Source: Secundilactobacillus hailunensis
GTDB taxonomy: Bacteria > Bacillota > Bacilli > Lactobacillales > Lactobacillaceae
DNA: 64,000 nucleotides
Assembly: GCF_005405185.1 (NCBI RefSeq)
Contig: NZ_BJDO01000006.1
Coordinates: 40,687 to 104,686, forward strand
Direction of reading: 5' to 3'
The first letter of the stretch is position 1, and each line of letters starts with the position of its first letter. The notes beneath the pieces were generated by a model. It had not been told where the DNA came from. It searched no databases and was given only the letters and a program-made list of their open reading frames with translations. Made by a program: the position numbers and the translations under genes. Shown in pieces: positions 52,180 to 61,077 of the stretch.

Positions 52180-53517
52180 ATGAGTGAAAACGAACGACTT
52201 TTAGCAAATGAAGCGCCGGCCTTTTCAAAGGCTGCGCGGGTCAAATATTTTGACATTGTGATTGAATCCGGTAAGGGCGCCATGGTCACGGATGCGGATG
52301 GTAAAACCTACATTGATTTATTGGCCAGTGCCTCTGCCACCAATACGGGGCACTCACATCCCCACGTGGTTAAAGCAGTCCAGGACCAAGCGGCTAAATT
52401 GCTGCAGTATACGCCGGCTTACTTTGCGAACGATAATGCTGCTAAATTAGCCCCACGCTTGACGGCTTTAGCACCGATCAGCGGGCCAACCGCACTGGGT
52501 TGGGGCAACTCAGGTTCCGATGCCAACGATGCAATCATTAAATTTGCGCGGGCCTATACCGGCCGGCCTTACATCGTGAGCTTTACCGGTGCCTATCACG
52601 GGTCGACTTATGGCTCGATCAGTGTGTCATCGGTCAGTCTGAATATGAGCCGTAAGATTGGTCCCTTGCTGCCGGACGTTGTGAAAGTGCCGTTCCCAGA
52701 TCCGTGGAAGCGACTGAAGGGTGAATCTGAAGCTGACTTTGTGGATCGGATGTTTGCGGCTTTTAAGCTGCCCTTTGAAACGTATCTGCCAGCTGAAGAA
52801 GTGGCTGTGATCTTGATTGAACCGATTCAGGGTGACGGTGGGATCGTTAAGACCCCTGATGCTTACATGCACAAGGTCTATGATTTTGCTAAAGCACATG
52901 GCATCTTGTTTGCGGTTGATGAAGTTAACCAGGGTATGGGCCGGACGGGTAAGTGGTGGTCAATCGAACACTTCGGTCTGGAACCCGACCTGATGTCGGT
53001 TGGTAAATCACTGGCTTCCGGACTGCCATTAAGTGCAGTAATTGGTCGTCAAGACATCATGAACTCGCTGGGAGCGCCTGCTAACGTCTACACGACAGCC
53101 GGTAATCCAGTGACAGCAGCGGCCGCGATGGCAACAATCGATGTGATCGAAGATGAACATTTGTTGGCACGCAGCACGCGCCTGGGTAAAAAGGCGGCTG
53201 ACTTCTTTGCTGCTGAGAAAAAGAAGTTTAAGTTCATTGGTGATGTCCGGATGTACGGCCTTGATGGTGGAATCGATATTGTTGATCCAGCGACTGGTGA
53301 ACCGGACGCTGACGCCACAACAAAAATCATTTACCGGGTATTTGAGCTGGGGGCCATCATCATCAGTTTGAAGACCAACGTGCTCAGATTCCAGCCACCG
53401 CTGGTCATTACTGATGAACAACTGCAATCAGCCTTTGATATTTTAGACCAAGCCTTTAGCGAACTTTCAGCAGGTAAACTTTCATTGCCTGATAATGCGG
53501 ACGAAATTGGCTGGTAG
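52180..53517 (+). CDS. Isoleucine 2-epimerase-like PLP enzyme (class III aminotransferase fold)
   Basis: A 445-aa fold-type I PLP protein. Blocks closely resemble the L. buchneri isoleucine 2-epimerase from memory: YIDLLASASATNTGHSHPHV, GNSGSDANDAIIKFARAYTGR, GAYHGSTYGS, IEPIQGDGGI, AVDEVNQGMGRTG, SVGKSLASGLPLSAVIG (Schiff-base Lys), RFQPPLVIT and a C-terminus ending EIGW. The family racemises isoleucine, giving D-allo-isoleucine, and acts on other branched-chain amino acids. The ATG at 52180 has GGGGGA upstream. Other class III transaminases are possible, but the DANDA block favours this reading. Confidence 0.82.
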   Translation: MSENERLLANEAPAFSKAARVKYFDIVIESGKGAMVTDADGKTYIDLLASASATNTGHSHPHVVKAVQDQAAKLLQYTPAYFANDNAAKLAPRLTALAPISGPTALGWGNSGSDANDAIIKFARAYTGRPYIVSFTGAYHGSTYGSISVSSVSLNMSRKIGPLLPDVVKVPFPDPWKRLKGESEADFVDRMFAAFKLPFETYLPAEEVAVILIEPIQGDGGIVKTPDAYMHKVYDFAKAHGILFAVDEVNQGMGRTGKWWSIEHFGLEPDLMSVGKSLASGLPLSAVIGRQDIMNSLGAPANVYTTAGNPVTAAAAMATIDVIEDEHLLARSTRLGKKAADFFAAEKKKFKFIGDVRMYGLDGGIDIVDPATGEPDADATTKIIYRVFELGAIIISLKTNVLRFQPPLVITDEQLQSAFDILDQAFSELSAGKLSLPDNADEIGW

Positions 53518-53547
53518 ATTGCTATTCCACATAAATTTATTAAATTT

Positions 53548-53587
53548 AAAAGCGTTGGTTAGCAGTCTTTTTCGCCAACGCTTTTTG
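53548..53587 (+). terminator. Terminator after the epimerase-like gene
   Basis: AAAAGCGTTGG pairs with CCAACGCTTTTT. From 53588 to 53734 nothing else is seen. Confidence 0.88.
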
Positions 53588-53734
53588 TGTTGTTTTCAGA
53601 ATTTTCATAAACTCGGCGGTTGCTTTCATGGCGGTCTATAAAATGTTTATAGGGCGAGAAACTGCGGTGTATCAAGGCAAATCAGTTTTACCAGAAAGTT
53701 GACTAAAAATTGAGTAAAATTTTATTGAAATTAA

Positions 53735-53748
53735 AGTAAGCGTTTACA
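53735..53748 (+). promoter_or_regulatory. cre site upstream of the 87-aa/GPH unit
   Basis: AGTAAGCGTTTACA is the reverse of TGTAAACGCTTACT, a strong CcpA cre. It lies 170 bp before the first gene; the leader between is AT-rich. Confidence 0.75.
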
Positions 53749-53918
53749 AGCTTGACCTAGATGTGCTAGAATAATCGTGAGCTATCAGAGAAGGGTAGCA
53801 AAAATTTAACGGCCTGTACTGACAGAAATAAACAACGTTTTTGAATTTGAAATATATCCTAATTATTATTTGGTTACTTATTTCTGCCGGACAGTTCAAA
53901 ATGAAGGAGGTATGACTA

Positions 53919-54182
53919 ATGGCTAGTAAGAATGATAAGATTACGCTTAATCCAGAGACATTCGCTGAAGCGGTTCTTGGTGGCAATCCAAAGCGCGATG
54001 ACGAAGAAGATAAGATCTATATCAAACGTCAATTAACGCTTTACTTGGAGTCAATGTTATTGGCACAAGATTTTAACGACCTTGAAGAAACTCGCTTTGA
54101 CGTTGACAAGTCAGAGAAGCGTAACAAGATTCTTTCTAAGATTATTGAGCATCGTTATGAAGGTTCGGGAAGCGGCGAATAA
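53919..54182 (+). CDS. Hypothetical protein, 87 aa
   Basis: Not recognised. A small, highly charged, helical protein: NPETFAEAVLGGNPKRDDEEDKIY, then LYLESMLLAQDFNDLEETR and a Gly/Ser/Glu tail (SGSGE). AGGAGG precedes the ATG. It ends 3 bp before a GPH-family symporter that lacks its own SD, so the two are probably translated together, and both are under a cre site. A regulatory role for the transporter is possible but unproven. Confidence 0.65.
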   Translation: MASKNDKITLNPETFAEAVLGGNPKRDDEEDKIYIKRQLTLYLESMLLAQDFNDLEETRFDVDKSEKRNKILSKIIEHRYEGSGSGE

Positions 54183-54185
54183 TAC

Positions 54186-55652
54186 ATGGAAGCAAAAAAA
54201 GAAAGTCATGTTAAGCAGTATACATCCTACGCATTAGGTGCGTTTGGGCATGATGCGTTCTATGCTACTTTAAGTACTTATTTAATGTTGTTTATCACTA
54301 GTGAATTATTTAATGGCGCTGCAAAGGGTGTCAAGGCACACATGATTTTGATTATCACTACGATGATGATGATCATTCGGTTAGTTGAAATTGTGTTTGA
54401 CCCAATTATTGGTGGTATTATCGATAACACGCAAACCAAATATGGTAAGTTTAAGCCATGGTTGATGGTTGGTGCTACGATCAGTGCAATCTTCTTAGTT
54501 CTTATTTTTACGGATTTTGGTGGCTTGACTAATTCCAACCCAATGCTTTATGTCATTGTGTTTGGTATCTGCTACGTCATTATGGATATTTTCTATTCGT
54601 TTAAAGATATTGCATTTTGGTCAATGCTCCCTGCTTTGAGTGTTGATGAAAAGGTTCGTAACAACTTCGGTACGACTGGTCGTTTAGGTTCAACGATTGG
54701 TGCCCAAGCGGTTCCAATTATTATCTTTCCAGTGATCGTGTTCTTCTCACACATGTTCTCAGGAACTAGTGGTCAGACGAAGACCCAAGCCGGTTGGATT
54801 GGCTTTGCCGTTATCATTGCTTTGTTCTCATTTGGTGGTGCTTTAGCAACTACTTTGGGGACTAAGGAAAACACCAGCTTGATTCGTCAAAACACCAAGC
54901 GTACTGGTGTTATTGGGATTTTTAAAGCCTTAGGTAAAAATGACCAATTGATGTGGCTGGCAGCTTCATACTTCCTATTTGCTTTAGGCTATGTTGTTAC
55001 TAACTCACTATTGGCATACTACTTTACTTACGTCTTAGGTCAGTCAAACAAATTTACCTTTGCTGGCTGGATCATGGCGATCTTAGGTGTCATCTCCGTT
55101 TCACTCTTCCCAGTGATTGTTGAGAAGGTTCACCGGAAGGCCATTTATGTTGGTGGTATTGGTATTATGATCATTGGTTATATTCTGTTCCTGTTCGCAG
55201 GACACAGTTTACTCGGTGTCTTAGTATCAGTTGCCGTCTTCTTCTTCCCATACCCAATGATCTTCTTGGCCGCATTGATGACCATTACTGATAGTGTTGA
55301 ATATGGGCAATGGAAGAACGGGACTCGTAACGAATCTGTTACCCTTTCAGTTCGTCCGTTGATTGATAAGTTAGCCGGTGCGGTTGCTAACGGGATCGTT
55401 GGTCTTGCTGCTGTTCACTGTGGTATGACTGGTAATGCATCTCCAAGCAGCATTAGTGCTGGACAATTATCACTCTTCAAGTCGTTCATGTTCTATGGCC
55501 CAATGATTTTAATCATTGTAGCCGCAATCTTGTACTACACTAAGGTTAAATTAACTGAAGCTAAGCACAAGCAAATCGTTAAGGAACTAGAAGCTAAGCT
55601 TGAATCTCAAAAAGCAGCCAAAGATAAAAAGACTGCAACAGACGCACAATAA
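54186..55652 (+). CDS. GPH family sugar:cation symporter
   Basis: A 488-aa membrane protein with 12 helices of the glycoside-pentoside-hexuronide family (XylP/MelB-like): SYALGAFGHDAFYATLSTYLM, the family region EIVFDPIIGGIIDNTQTKYGKFKPWL, and a cytoplasmic C-terminal tail (residues 460-488) that is basic and helical, without an IIA domain. The sugar is not determinable; neighbours in the window offer no xylosidase. cre site upstream indicates carbon catabolite control. No clear SD; coupled to the 87-aa gene. Confidence 0.85.
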   Translation: MEAKKESHVKQYTSYALGAFGHDAFYATLSTYLMLFITSELFNGAAKGVKAHMILIITTMMMIIRLVEIVFDPIIGGIIDNTQTKYGKFKPWLMVGATISAIFLVLIFTDFGGLTNSNPMLYVIVFGICYVIMDIFYSFKDIAFWSMLPALSVDEKVRNNFGTTGRLGSTIGAQAVPIIIFPVIVFFSHMFSGTSGQTKTQAGWIGFAVIIALFSFGGALATTLGTKENTSLIRQNTKRTGVIGIFKALGKNDQLMWLAASYFLFALGYVVTNSLLAYYFTYVLGQSNKFTFAGWIMAILGVISVSLFPVIVEKVHRKAIYVGGIGIMIIGYILFLFAGHSLLGVLVSVAVFFFPYPMIFLAALMTITDSVEYGQWKNGTRNESVTLSVRPLIDKLAGAVANGIVGLAAVHCGMTGNASPSSISAGQLSLFKSFMFYGPMILIIVAAILYYTKVKLTEAKHKQIVKELEAKLESQKAAKDKKTATDAQ

Positions 55653-55669
55653 ACGTTGATTGTGATTGA

Positions 55670-55716
55670 AAACCGTAATGGTCACTACAGAGATAGTGGC
55701 ATTACGGTTTTTTTGT
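55670..55716 (+). terminator. Terminator after the GPH symporter
   Basis: AAACCGTAATG pairs with CATTACGGTTT, inner CACTA/TAGTG, then seven T. Confidence 0.93.
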
Positions 55717-55856
55717 GCCCAAAAAGCGGACAAATGTTCGCTTTTACTTGCGATACTAAACGAGTAACCTAGTATTGTGACCTTGTATTTTAAAGGCAGG
55801 CGTGTTGTAATGTGATAGGTAGATTAAAATTTGTTAAGAGAAGAGAGTGAATCAGA

Positions 55857-56363
55857 ATGGAAAGTAAACGACATATTTCAACCCGAGAAGTGGTTTATCT
55901 CGCAATGCTGATTGCGGTGACCGTGGTGATCTCAAGGTTCTTCTTAATTCCCGTTCCCATGACTCACGGCAACATTAATTTGTGTGATGCGGGGATCTTT
56001 ATTGCGGCGCTTTTGCTGGGTCGAACTCAGGGGGCAGTAGTCGGTGCCTTTAGCGGTCTGCTTCTCGACTTAATTTCAGGATTTACGCAATATATGTTCT
56101 TCTCATTTATCGTGCATGGGCTGGAAGGTTTCATTGCCGGTTGGATCGGCAGTAATAAAAAGAAATCGACTAAAATTATTGCTATGATCGTCGGCACCAT
56201 CGTAATGGTCGCAGGCTACTGGGCAACTGATACGTTGCTGTATGGCTTCAAAGTCGGCTTGATCGGCGTGCCAACCAACTTTATTCAGGGCATTGTTGGT
56301 GGCATTGTGGCCTACGTGGTTTACGTGCCACTGGAAAGTCGGCTGCCTAGGTTAATTGGGTAA
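55857..56363 (+). CDS. ECF transporter S component, probably vitamin B6 (PdxU-like)
   Basis: A 168-aa protein with five to six helices and the S-component layout (REVVYLAMLIAVTVVISRFF, PMTHGNINLCDAGIFIAALLLG, IVHGLEGFIAGWIG). S components bind a vitamin and dock on the shared EcfAA'T module, not encoded here. Overlap-coupling with a pyridoxal-kinase-like gene suggests pyridoxine/pyridoxal as ligand; hydroxymethylpyrimidine is an alternative. SD AGAAGAGAG. Confidence 0.8.
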   Translation: MESKRHISTREVVYLAMLIAVTVVISRFFLIPVPMTHGNINLCDAGIFIAALLLGRTQGAVVGAFSGLLLDLISGFTQYMFFSFIVHGLEGFIAGWIGSNKKKSTKIIAMIVGTIVMVAGYWATDTLLYGFKVGLIGVPTNFIQGIVGGIVAYVVYVPLESRLPRLIG

Positions 56364-56367
56364 AACA

Positions 56368-57237
56368 ATGGTTGAGCAAAGTATACATAACCAGCCATTT
56401 TTAGTTGCTGAAGACCTTTCTGCCGTTGGTACGATGTCTCTAGGCGTTGCCATACCGATCTTGGCAGCCCTGGGAGTACCGACCGCGGTTTTACCCACTC
56501 AGGTTCTGTCCACTCAAACTGAAGGTTTTGGCACCCCAGCTAAACAGTTTTCGCCAACTTGGTTAACGGCAACGATTGCGCACTGGCAGCAGGAACACAT
56601 TCAGCTTTCTGGCGGCTTGATCGGGTACGTTGGCCAAATTGAACTCTTAAAGCAGCTAGCTAAATTAGTGGTGTCCCAGCAAGTCCAGCCGTTGATCGTG
56701 GATCCCGTGATGGGCGATGACGGGGCACTTTATCCGGGGCTGACTACCGCTTATGTGACGGTCATGCAGCAACTGGTCACCCATGCGGATGTGATTACCC
56801 CCAACTGGACTGAAGCCCACTTGCTAACGGGAACGAAAATGACGGCTGAACAGCCTGATCAAGCGGCGATTTCAGCCATGTTATCAGCATTAGCAACACT
56901 CTGCGGTGAACACACCCGCGTCGTGATCACTGGAATTCCTGGCAATGACACCATTTTAACGGCTTATCAAAACGGCCAGACGCAACGGACGGTTTCAACG
57001 CCACGACGACCTGGTCATTTTTATGGCAGCGGTGATGTTTTTGCCGCGTTGCTCAGTGTGGCGCTGATGCGGCAAGTAAACTTTGATACTGCGGTAGCCA
57101 TTGCAGTGAAGGGCGACACGATTGCCTTGGACCAAACGTCAGAGGCGGGCTACCAGCGCCGCTTTGGCATGCAGCTCAGTCAGTTATTGACCTGGCTGAC
57201 TCAAAAGGTGGCTACAAATCTTGATTCGACTTGCTGA
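56368..57237 (+). CDS. Pyridoxal/pyridoxine kinase-like (PdxY/PdxK type)
   Basis: A 289-aa ribokinase-fold kinase that would trap B6 as its 5'-phosphate. Blocks: FLVAEDLSAVGTMSLGVAIPILAALGV, the metal/ATP region VDPVMGDDGALYPGL, ITPNWTEAHLLTG and the anion-hole GHFYGSGDVFAALLS. The catalytic Asp is in GSGDVF. Start ATG at 56368 is 5 bp after the S-component stop and lacks a strong SD, so translation is likely coupled. Could alternatively phosphorylate hydroxymethylpyrimidine, but the sequence is closer to PdxY. Confidence 0.82.
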   Translation: MVEQSIHNQPFLVAEDLSAVGTMSLGVAIPILAALGVPTAVLPTQVLSTQTEGFGTPAKQFSPTWLTATIAHWQQEHIQLSGGLIGYVGQIELLKQLAKLVVSQQVQPLIVDPVMGDDGALYPGLTTAYVTVMQQLVTHADVITPNWTEAHLLTGTKMTAEQPDQAAISAMLSALATLCGEHTRVVITGIPGNDTILTAYQNGQTQRTVSTPRRPGHFYGSGDVFAALLSVALMRQVNFDTAVAIAVKGDTIALDQTSEAGYQRRFGMQLSQLLTWLTQKVATNLDSTC

Positions 57238-57288
57238 TTGGTTCAAACTAGTAATAAACCAATACTCATTAGAGAAGAGGGACTGAGC

Positions 57289-58461
57289 ATGATCGATACG
57301 AACGTTGATCGACACGGTGATAACAGTGACAAATGGGCCGTCACTAAAGACGATGACCAGCTATTGCCAATGACCATTGCCGATATGGATATTGCCACGC
57401 CGCAGTTTATTAGAGAAGCAATGCAGCGGGTCTTGAATAAGAAAGTGCTGGGCTATACGACGCCAGGCACGAGCTTTTACAATGCCATTATTCGCTGGCA
57501 GAAAACGCATCATGACGTTAGCCTCAAACGCGAACAGCTGATCATTGTGCCAAGTATCGCGGTGGGACTGTCGTTTGTGATCCGTAATTTAACGCAAAAA
57601 AACGATGGCATTATTGTGATGTCGCCCTATTACCCGCCATACCGTCAGTTAGTGGTTGATAATCAGCGGCAATTCGTTGAGTTTCCGCTGGTTCAGCGAG
57701 ATGGGCAGTACGTCATTGATTTTAACCGACTGGATTCAGTCATGGCAGACAGTCAAAACACTGCCATCATCGTCTGCAATCCGCATAATCCGGGTGGCTG
57801 TGTCTGGACCACCACTGAATTACAGCGACTCCAAGATATTGCGAATGCGCACCATGTGTTAGTGTTGGCTGATGAGATCCATGATGACGTGGCGTTTTCA
57901 GATAATCAGCCGGTTTCAATGCTGTCTGATCTAATGGGCAGTGAAGCGGCAAGTCAAACGGTATTGATGAAATCAGCCACCAAAGCGTTTAATTTGGCCG
58001 GGGTAAAATGCGCCTTCTTGGCGGTTAAAAATCCGGAGCTGCTGGCAACCTTAAAACAAGCTGCGGCTGCTGAAGCGATTGAAGAGGTCAATACCCTTGG
58101 TGTAGTGGCGACGCAAACAGCTTATGAACAAGGCGCGCAGTGGCTGACGGAAGTGAATGCCTACCTAGAAGAGAACCGCAATTTGGCCTATGAATATCTG
58201 CGAGAAAACATTCCGCTGATCCGGCCAATGTATCCTGAGGGGACTTACCTGATGTGGCTTGATTTTATGGCTTATGATCTATCCGATGATAAACTGGATG
58301 AAAAGTTACGCAGCCTGGGTCATATTTGTCTTAATCGCGGCATCGACTACGGTCAGACTGGCAGTGGGTTTATGCGGTTAAACTTCGCGGTAGACCGGGC
58401 CGTTTTAAAGGATGCTTTGCAGCGATTAAAGACCTTTGATACAGCAGTTAGAAAAAAATAA
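57289..58461 (+). CDS. PatB/MalY family PLP aminotransferase / cystathionine beta-lyase
   Basis: A 390-aa fold-type I PLP enzyme with the PatB/MalY layout: DKWAVTKDDDQLLPMTIADMDIATP, YTTPGTSFYNAI, NPHNPGGCVWT, LADEIHDDVAF and the Schiff-base Lys in LMKSATKAFNLAGVK. The family splits cystathionine or cysteine-type thioethers. ATG at 57289 follows AGAGGG; the upstream in-frame TTG at the kinase stop is not used. It forms an operon with B6 uptake and kinase genes, and needs PLP. Confidence 0.88.
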   Translation: MIDTNVDRHGDNSDKWAVTKDDDQLLPMTIADMDIATPQFIREAMQRVLNKKVLGYTTPGTSFYNAIIRWQKTHHDVSLKREQLIIVPSIAVGLSFVIRNLTQKNDGIIVMSPYYPPYRQLVVDNQRQFVEFPLVQRDGQYVIDFNRLDSVMADSQNTAIIVCNPHNPGGCVWTTTELQRLQDIANAHHVLVLADEIHDDVAFSDNQPVSMLSDLMGSEAASQTVLMKSATKAFNLAGVKCAFLAVKNPELLATLKQAAAAEAIEEVNTLGVVATQTAYEQGAQWLTEVNAYLEENRNLAYEYLRENIPLIRPMYPEGTYLMWLDFMAYDLSDDKLDEKLRSLGHICLNRGIDYGQTGSGFMRLNFAVDRAVLKDALQRLKTFDTAVRKK

Positions 58462-58656
58462 TTTAAATTATAAATTAAACGTAATAGAATGAATGTCTGA
58501 TTTTCGGTCGACAGTGACCGCTAATTAGGCATTTTTTGGTTTAGTCTAAATCTGTTACATAATTGTAAAACGCTTTCAAGAAAAGTTCATATTTTATTCG
58601 CAACTCTTTCTTATTGATTTGATAACTTATACACATAAGAAAAGGAGGCGGCGTGA

Positions 58657-58893
58657 ATGAGTGAAGGGTCAGGATTTGTCGCTGGACGATTAGTTCGATG
58701 TCAGCACGCGCAGATGCGCAAGTCATTCATTGGTCGGGTACACCGGGTGTTTGGAGATCGGCTAGTTGTTGAAGTGATGAACTTTCATTTTCATGATCGC
58801 CGGGTAGTTGAACAGAATCAATACAAAATGGTTGTTGAAGCGAACGATGCGAAGGCAATGCCCATTATTTCATGCCAACGAGGGAAAGGATGA
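58657..58893 (+). CDS. DUF2187-like small protein A
   Basis: A 78-aa protein with a small beta-barrel-like pattern: GRLVRCQHAQ, then SFIGRVHRVFGDRLVVEVMNFHFHDRRVVEQ and MVVEAND. The G-R-V hydrophobic-V-V-x-V repeat resembles DUF2187. SD AAGGAGG, 12 nt before the ATG. Tandem with a paralogue 5 bp downstream. Function unknown. Confidence 0.65.
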   Translation: MSEGSGFVAGRLVRCQHAQMRKSFIGRVHRVFGDRLVVEVMNFHFHDRRVVEQNQYKMVVEANDAKAMPIISCQRGKG

Positions 58894-58898
58894 TCATC

Positions 58899-59129
58899 AT
58901 GATTAAAATAAACGATATTGTAACCTGTCAGCCCAACGGTAACCTCACATGCCCGTTTGTTGGTCGCGTGGAACATATTTATGAACGTACGGTCATGGTG
59001 ACCGTTTTAGAGCATCATCCTAACGACCGGTTTAAGTTGGCCGAATTGATGGGACGGGTAGTGGTTGCAAAAAGTAAGGTTGAAGTTCAGGCTAATGTAG
59101 CACCAGAGCTTAAGGTGGCGGAGGCATAA
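58899..59129 (+). CDS. DUF2187 family small protein B
   Basis: A 76-aa protein: KINDIVTCQPNG, FVGRVEHIYERTVMVTVLEHH and LMGRVVVAKSKVEV, matching DUF2187. Of several ATGs, 58899 (MIKIND) is 9 nt after GAAAGGA. Shares the FxGRV and V-x-V blocks with the upstream protein, so the pair arose by duplication. Function unknown; an SH3-like nucleic-acid or protein-binding fold is possible. Confidence 0.72.
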   Translation: MIKINDIVTCQPNGNLTCPFVGRVEHIYERTVMVTVLEHHPNDRFKLAELMGRVVVAKSKVEVQANVAPELKVAEA

Positions 59130-59136
59130 GAGAGAC

Positions 59137-59179
59137 AAAAGACTGCTGACCAGTTTGAAAACTAGTCAGCAGTCTTTTT
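59137..59179. terminator. Bidirectional terminator
   Basis: AAAAGACTGCTGACCAGT pairs with ACTAGTCAGCAGTCTTTT, with one mismatch; between convergent genes. Confidence 0.92.
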
Positions 59180-59186
59180 AGTATTC

Positions 59187-59852
59187 TTATTTAGCGACAA
59201 AGTCAGTTTTATTGAAGAAATCAACTTTAATATCATCATCGGTAATGGTTAATTTGGTAATACTGCCGTTAATGGTGGGGACGCCAACGTCGAGCTTTGG
59301 AGCGTAGCGGTCAATGATTGAACGAATTGTCATCCCATGAGAGACAACGAAGACTTGGTCACCATCGTTGGTATTAGCCCGGAGTTTATTGAAACCACGG
59401 TCGAGACGCTTCCAAAACATATCGTTGCTCTCTGCTTCACCGTAGAGGTCGGCCTTATGGATCAGATCACGGGCCTTTTCCAAACCGTATTTACCCAGAA
59501 CCGCTGATTCAGAAGTTAACTGAACCTGTTCACCAACGAATTGCCACATCTGATTGGCATCATTGCCTTCAAAGTAGCCATGGCACTGTTCACGGAACTC
59601 AGGGTATTGGTAGCTGATAATGTTAATGTTTTCCTGATTAGCTTTCAAAATATAGGAAGCCGTTTCAATTGCCCGTCCTGAATCACTGCTGTACGCGGCG
59701 CTGAAGTTGATCTTCTTCAACTGTTCACCAGCACGTTTGGCATCGGCAATTCCCTTATCAGTTAACGGGGAATCGATCCAGCCCTGAATCTTATTATAAT
59801 GGTTCAGCATTGTTTGACCGTGCCGAACGAAGTACGCAGTAAATGTTTTCAC
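59187..59852 (-). CDS. Histidine phosphatase family protein (PGAM-like)
   Basis: A 221-aa phosphatase. The catalytic motif is FVRHGQTMLNHYNKIQGW (phospho-His RHG), with ARKYSS-like AYSSDSGRAIETASYI (Arg), EFREQCHG (Glu) and FVVSHGMTIRSI (second His). The pattern fits cofactor-dependent-like phosphoglycerate mutase homologues or broad phosphatases. GTG start after GGAGGA. Single gene. Confidence 0.9.
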   Translation of the reverse strand: MKTFTAYFVRHGQTMLNHYNKIQGWIDSPLTDKGIADAKRAGEQLKKINFSAAYSSDSGRAIETASYILKANQENINIISYQYPEFREQCHGYFEGNDANQMWQFVGEQVQLTSESAVLGKYGLEKARDLIHKADLYGEAESNDMFWKRLDRGFNKLRANTNDGDQVFVVSHGMTIRSIIDRYAPKLDVGVPTINGSITKLTITDDDIKVDFFNKTDFVAK

Positions 59853-60001
59853 AGTAAGTCCTCCTAGGATAAAAGTGAGTTTTATTTACATTCATTATAG
59901 CAATTTATGCAACCGTTTACCAAAATATGGTTGTCGGTAGCAACAGTTCATGGGCATTTATAATTTTTTTAACTATAAAGGAGGGAGGGGTGGTGAATAA
60001 A

Positions 60002-60029
60002 AAAAGGCTACGCGATTGCGCAGCCTTTT
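60002..60029. terminator. Terminator after gnd
   Basis: AAAAGGCTACGC pairs with GCGCAGCCTTTT. The minus-strand form ends the gnd transcript. Confidence 0.88.
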
Positions 60030-60046
60030 CTGGTCTTAATTTTAAG

Positions 60047-60946
60047 TTAGTTTTTGTCCATTGCGTGGCCACCAAAACCGTTACGTAAGGCAGAAACGAC
60101 CTTACCGTTAAAGGTGTCATCTTGCATTGAACGGAACCGTTGCATAACGGATGCAGAGATAACTGGGGTTGGAACACCATGATCCATGGCGTCTTCAACG
60201 GTCCATTGACCTTCACCGTTAGAGTGCATACGGCCCTTGATCTTGTCCAGATTAGGATCTTTTTCAAAGGCGGCTTCAGCCAATTCCATTAACCAGCTAC
60301 GAACAACAGAACCGTTGTTCCATACCTTGGCAACAGCTTTGTTGTCGTAGTCAAAGTCAGAAGCTTGTAAGACTTCAAAGCCTTCACCGATGGCTTCCAT
60401 CATACCGTATTCGATACCGTTGTGGACCATCTTCAAGTAGTGACCTGAACCGGCCTTACCTGTGTAAAGGTAACCATCTTTTTGAGCAATACCTTCAAAT
60501 AATGGACGAATGGTTTCGAATACTTCTGGTTCGTCGCCACCGATCATGAAGTTACCACCGTTCAGGGCACCGCTCCAGCCGCCTGAAGAACCGCAGTCAA
60601 AGTAGTGAACGCCCTTGGCGCCTAAAAGACGGTTGTGACGAAGTGAGTCTTTCCAGAAGGTGTTACCGCCATCGATCACGATATCGCCCTTGTTTAAGTT
60701 AGCGGCTAAGTCATCGACAGTAGCATCAGTTGGCTTACCAGCTGGTACCATGATCCAAACGATCTTTGGAGATGGTAATTGAGCAATCATTTCCTTCAAT
60801 GTGGTGGCCTTGTCTGCACCATATTTGCCGGCTTCTTCAACCAAGTCGGTGTTCAAGTCAAAACCAACAACTTCATTATTGTTACGAATCATGTTTTGGG
60901 CTAAGTGAATCCCCATCTTGCCTAATCCGATTAAACCTAATTTCAT
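60047..60946 (-). CDS. gnd: 6-phosphogluconate dehydrogenase, short form
   Basis: A 299-aa decarboxylating dehydrogenase giving ribulose-5-phosphate and CO2, a key step of the heterofermentative phosphoketolase pathway. LIGLGKMGIHLAQNMI (cofactor), DGGNTFWKDS, CGSSGGWSGALNGGNFMIGG and GSGHYLKMVHNGIEYGMMEAIGEG (catalytic Lys and His-Asn) are visible. It is the short type of about 300 aa, in contrast to the 470-aa form, often NAD-preferring. SD AAGGAG. Single gene. Confidence 0.95.
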   Translation of the reverse strand: MKLGLIGLGKMGIHLAQNMIRNNNEVVGFDLNTDLVEEAGKYGADKATTLKEMIAQLPSPKIVWIMVPAGKPTDATVDDLAANLNKGDIVIDGGNTFWKDSLRHNRLLGAKGVHYFDCGSSGGWSGALNGGNFMIGGDEPEVFETIRPLFEGIAQKDGYLYTGKAGSGHYLKMVHNGIEYGMMEAIGEGFEVLQASDFDYDNKAVAKVWNNGSVVRSWLMELAEAAFEKDPNLDKIKGRMHSNGEGQWTVEDAMDHGVPTPVISASVMQRFRSMQDDTFNGKVVSALRNGFGGHAMDKN

Positions 60947-61077
60947 TAGAAAAGCTCCTTATTCGTTTTAACTGGTATTTAACAACAGAATTAGTATATA
61001 AGATAATTTTGGCTTGTGCAAGAGAAAATGTAAAAAAATTTCAGTTTTATTTTCATGTGTGAAAATTCACTTACTTC

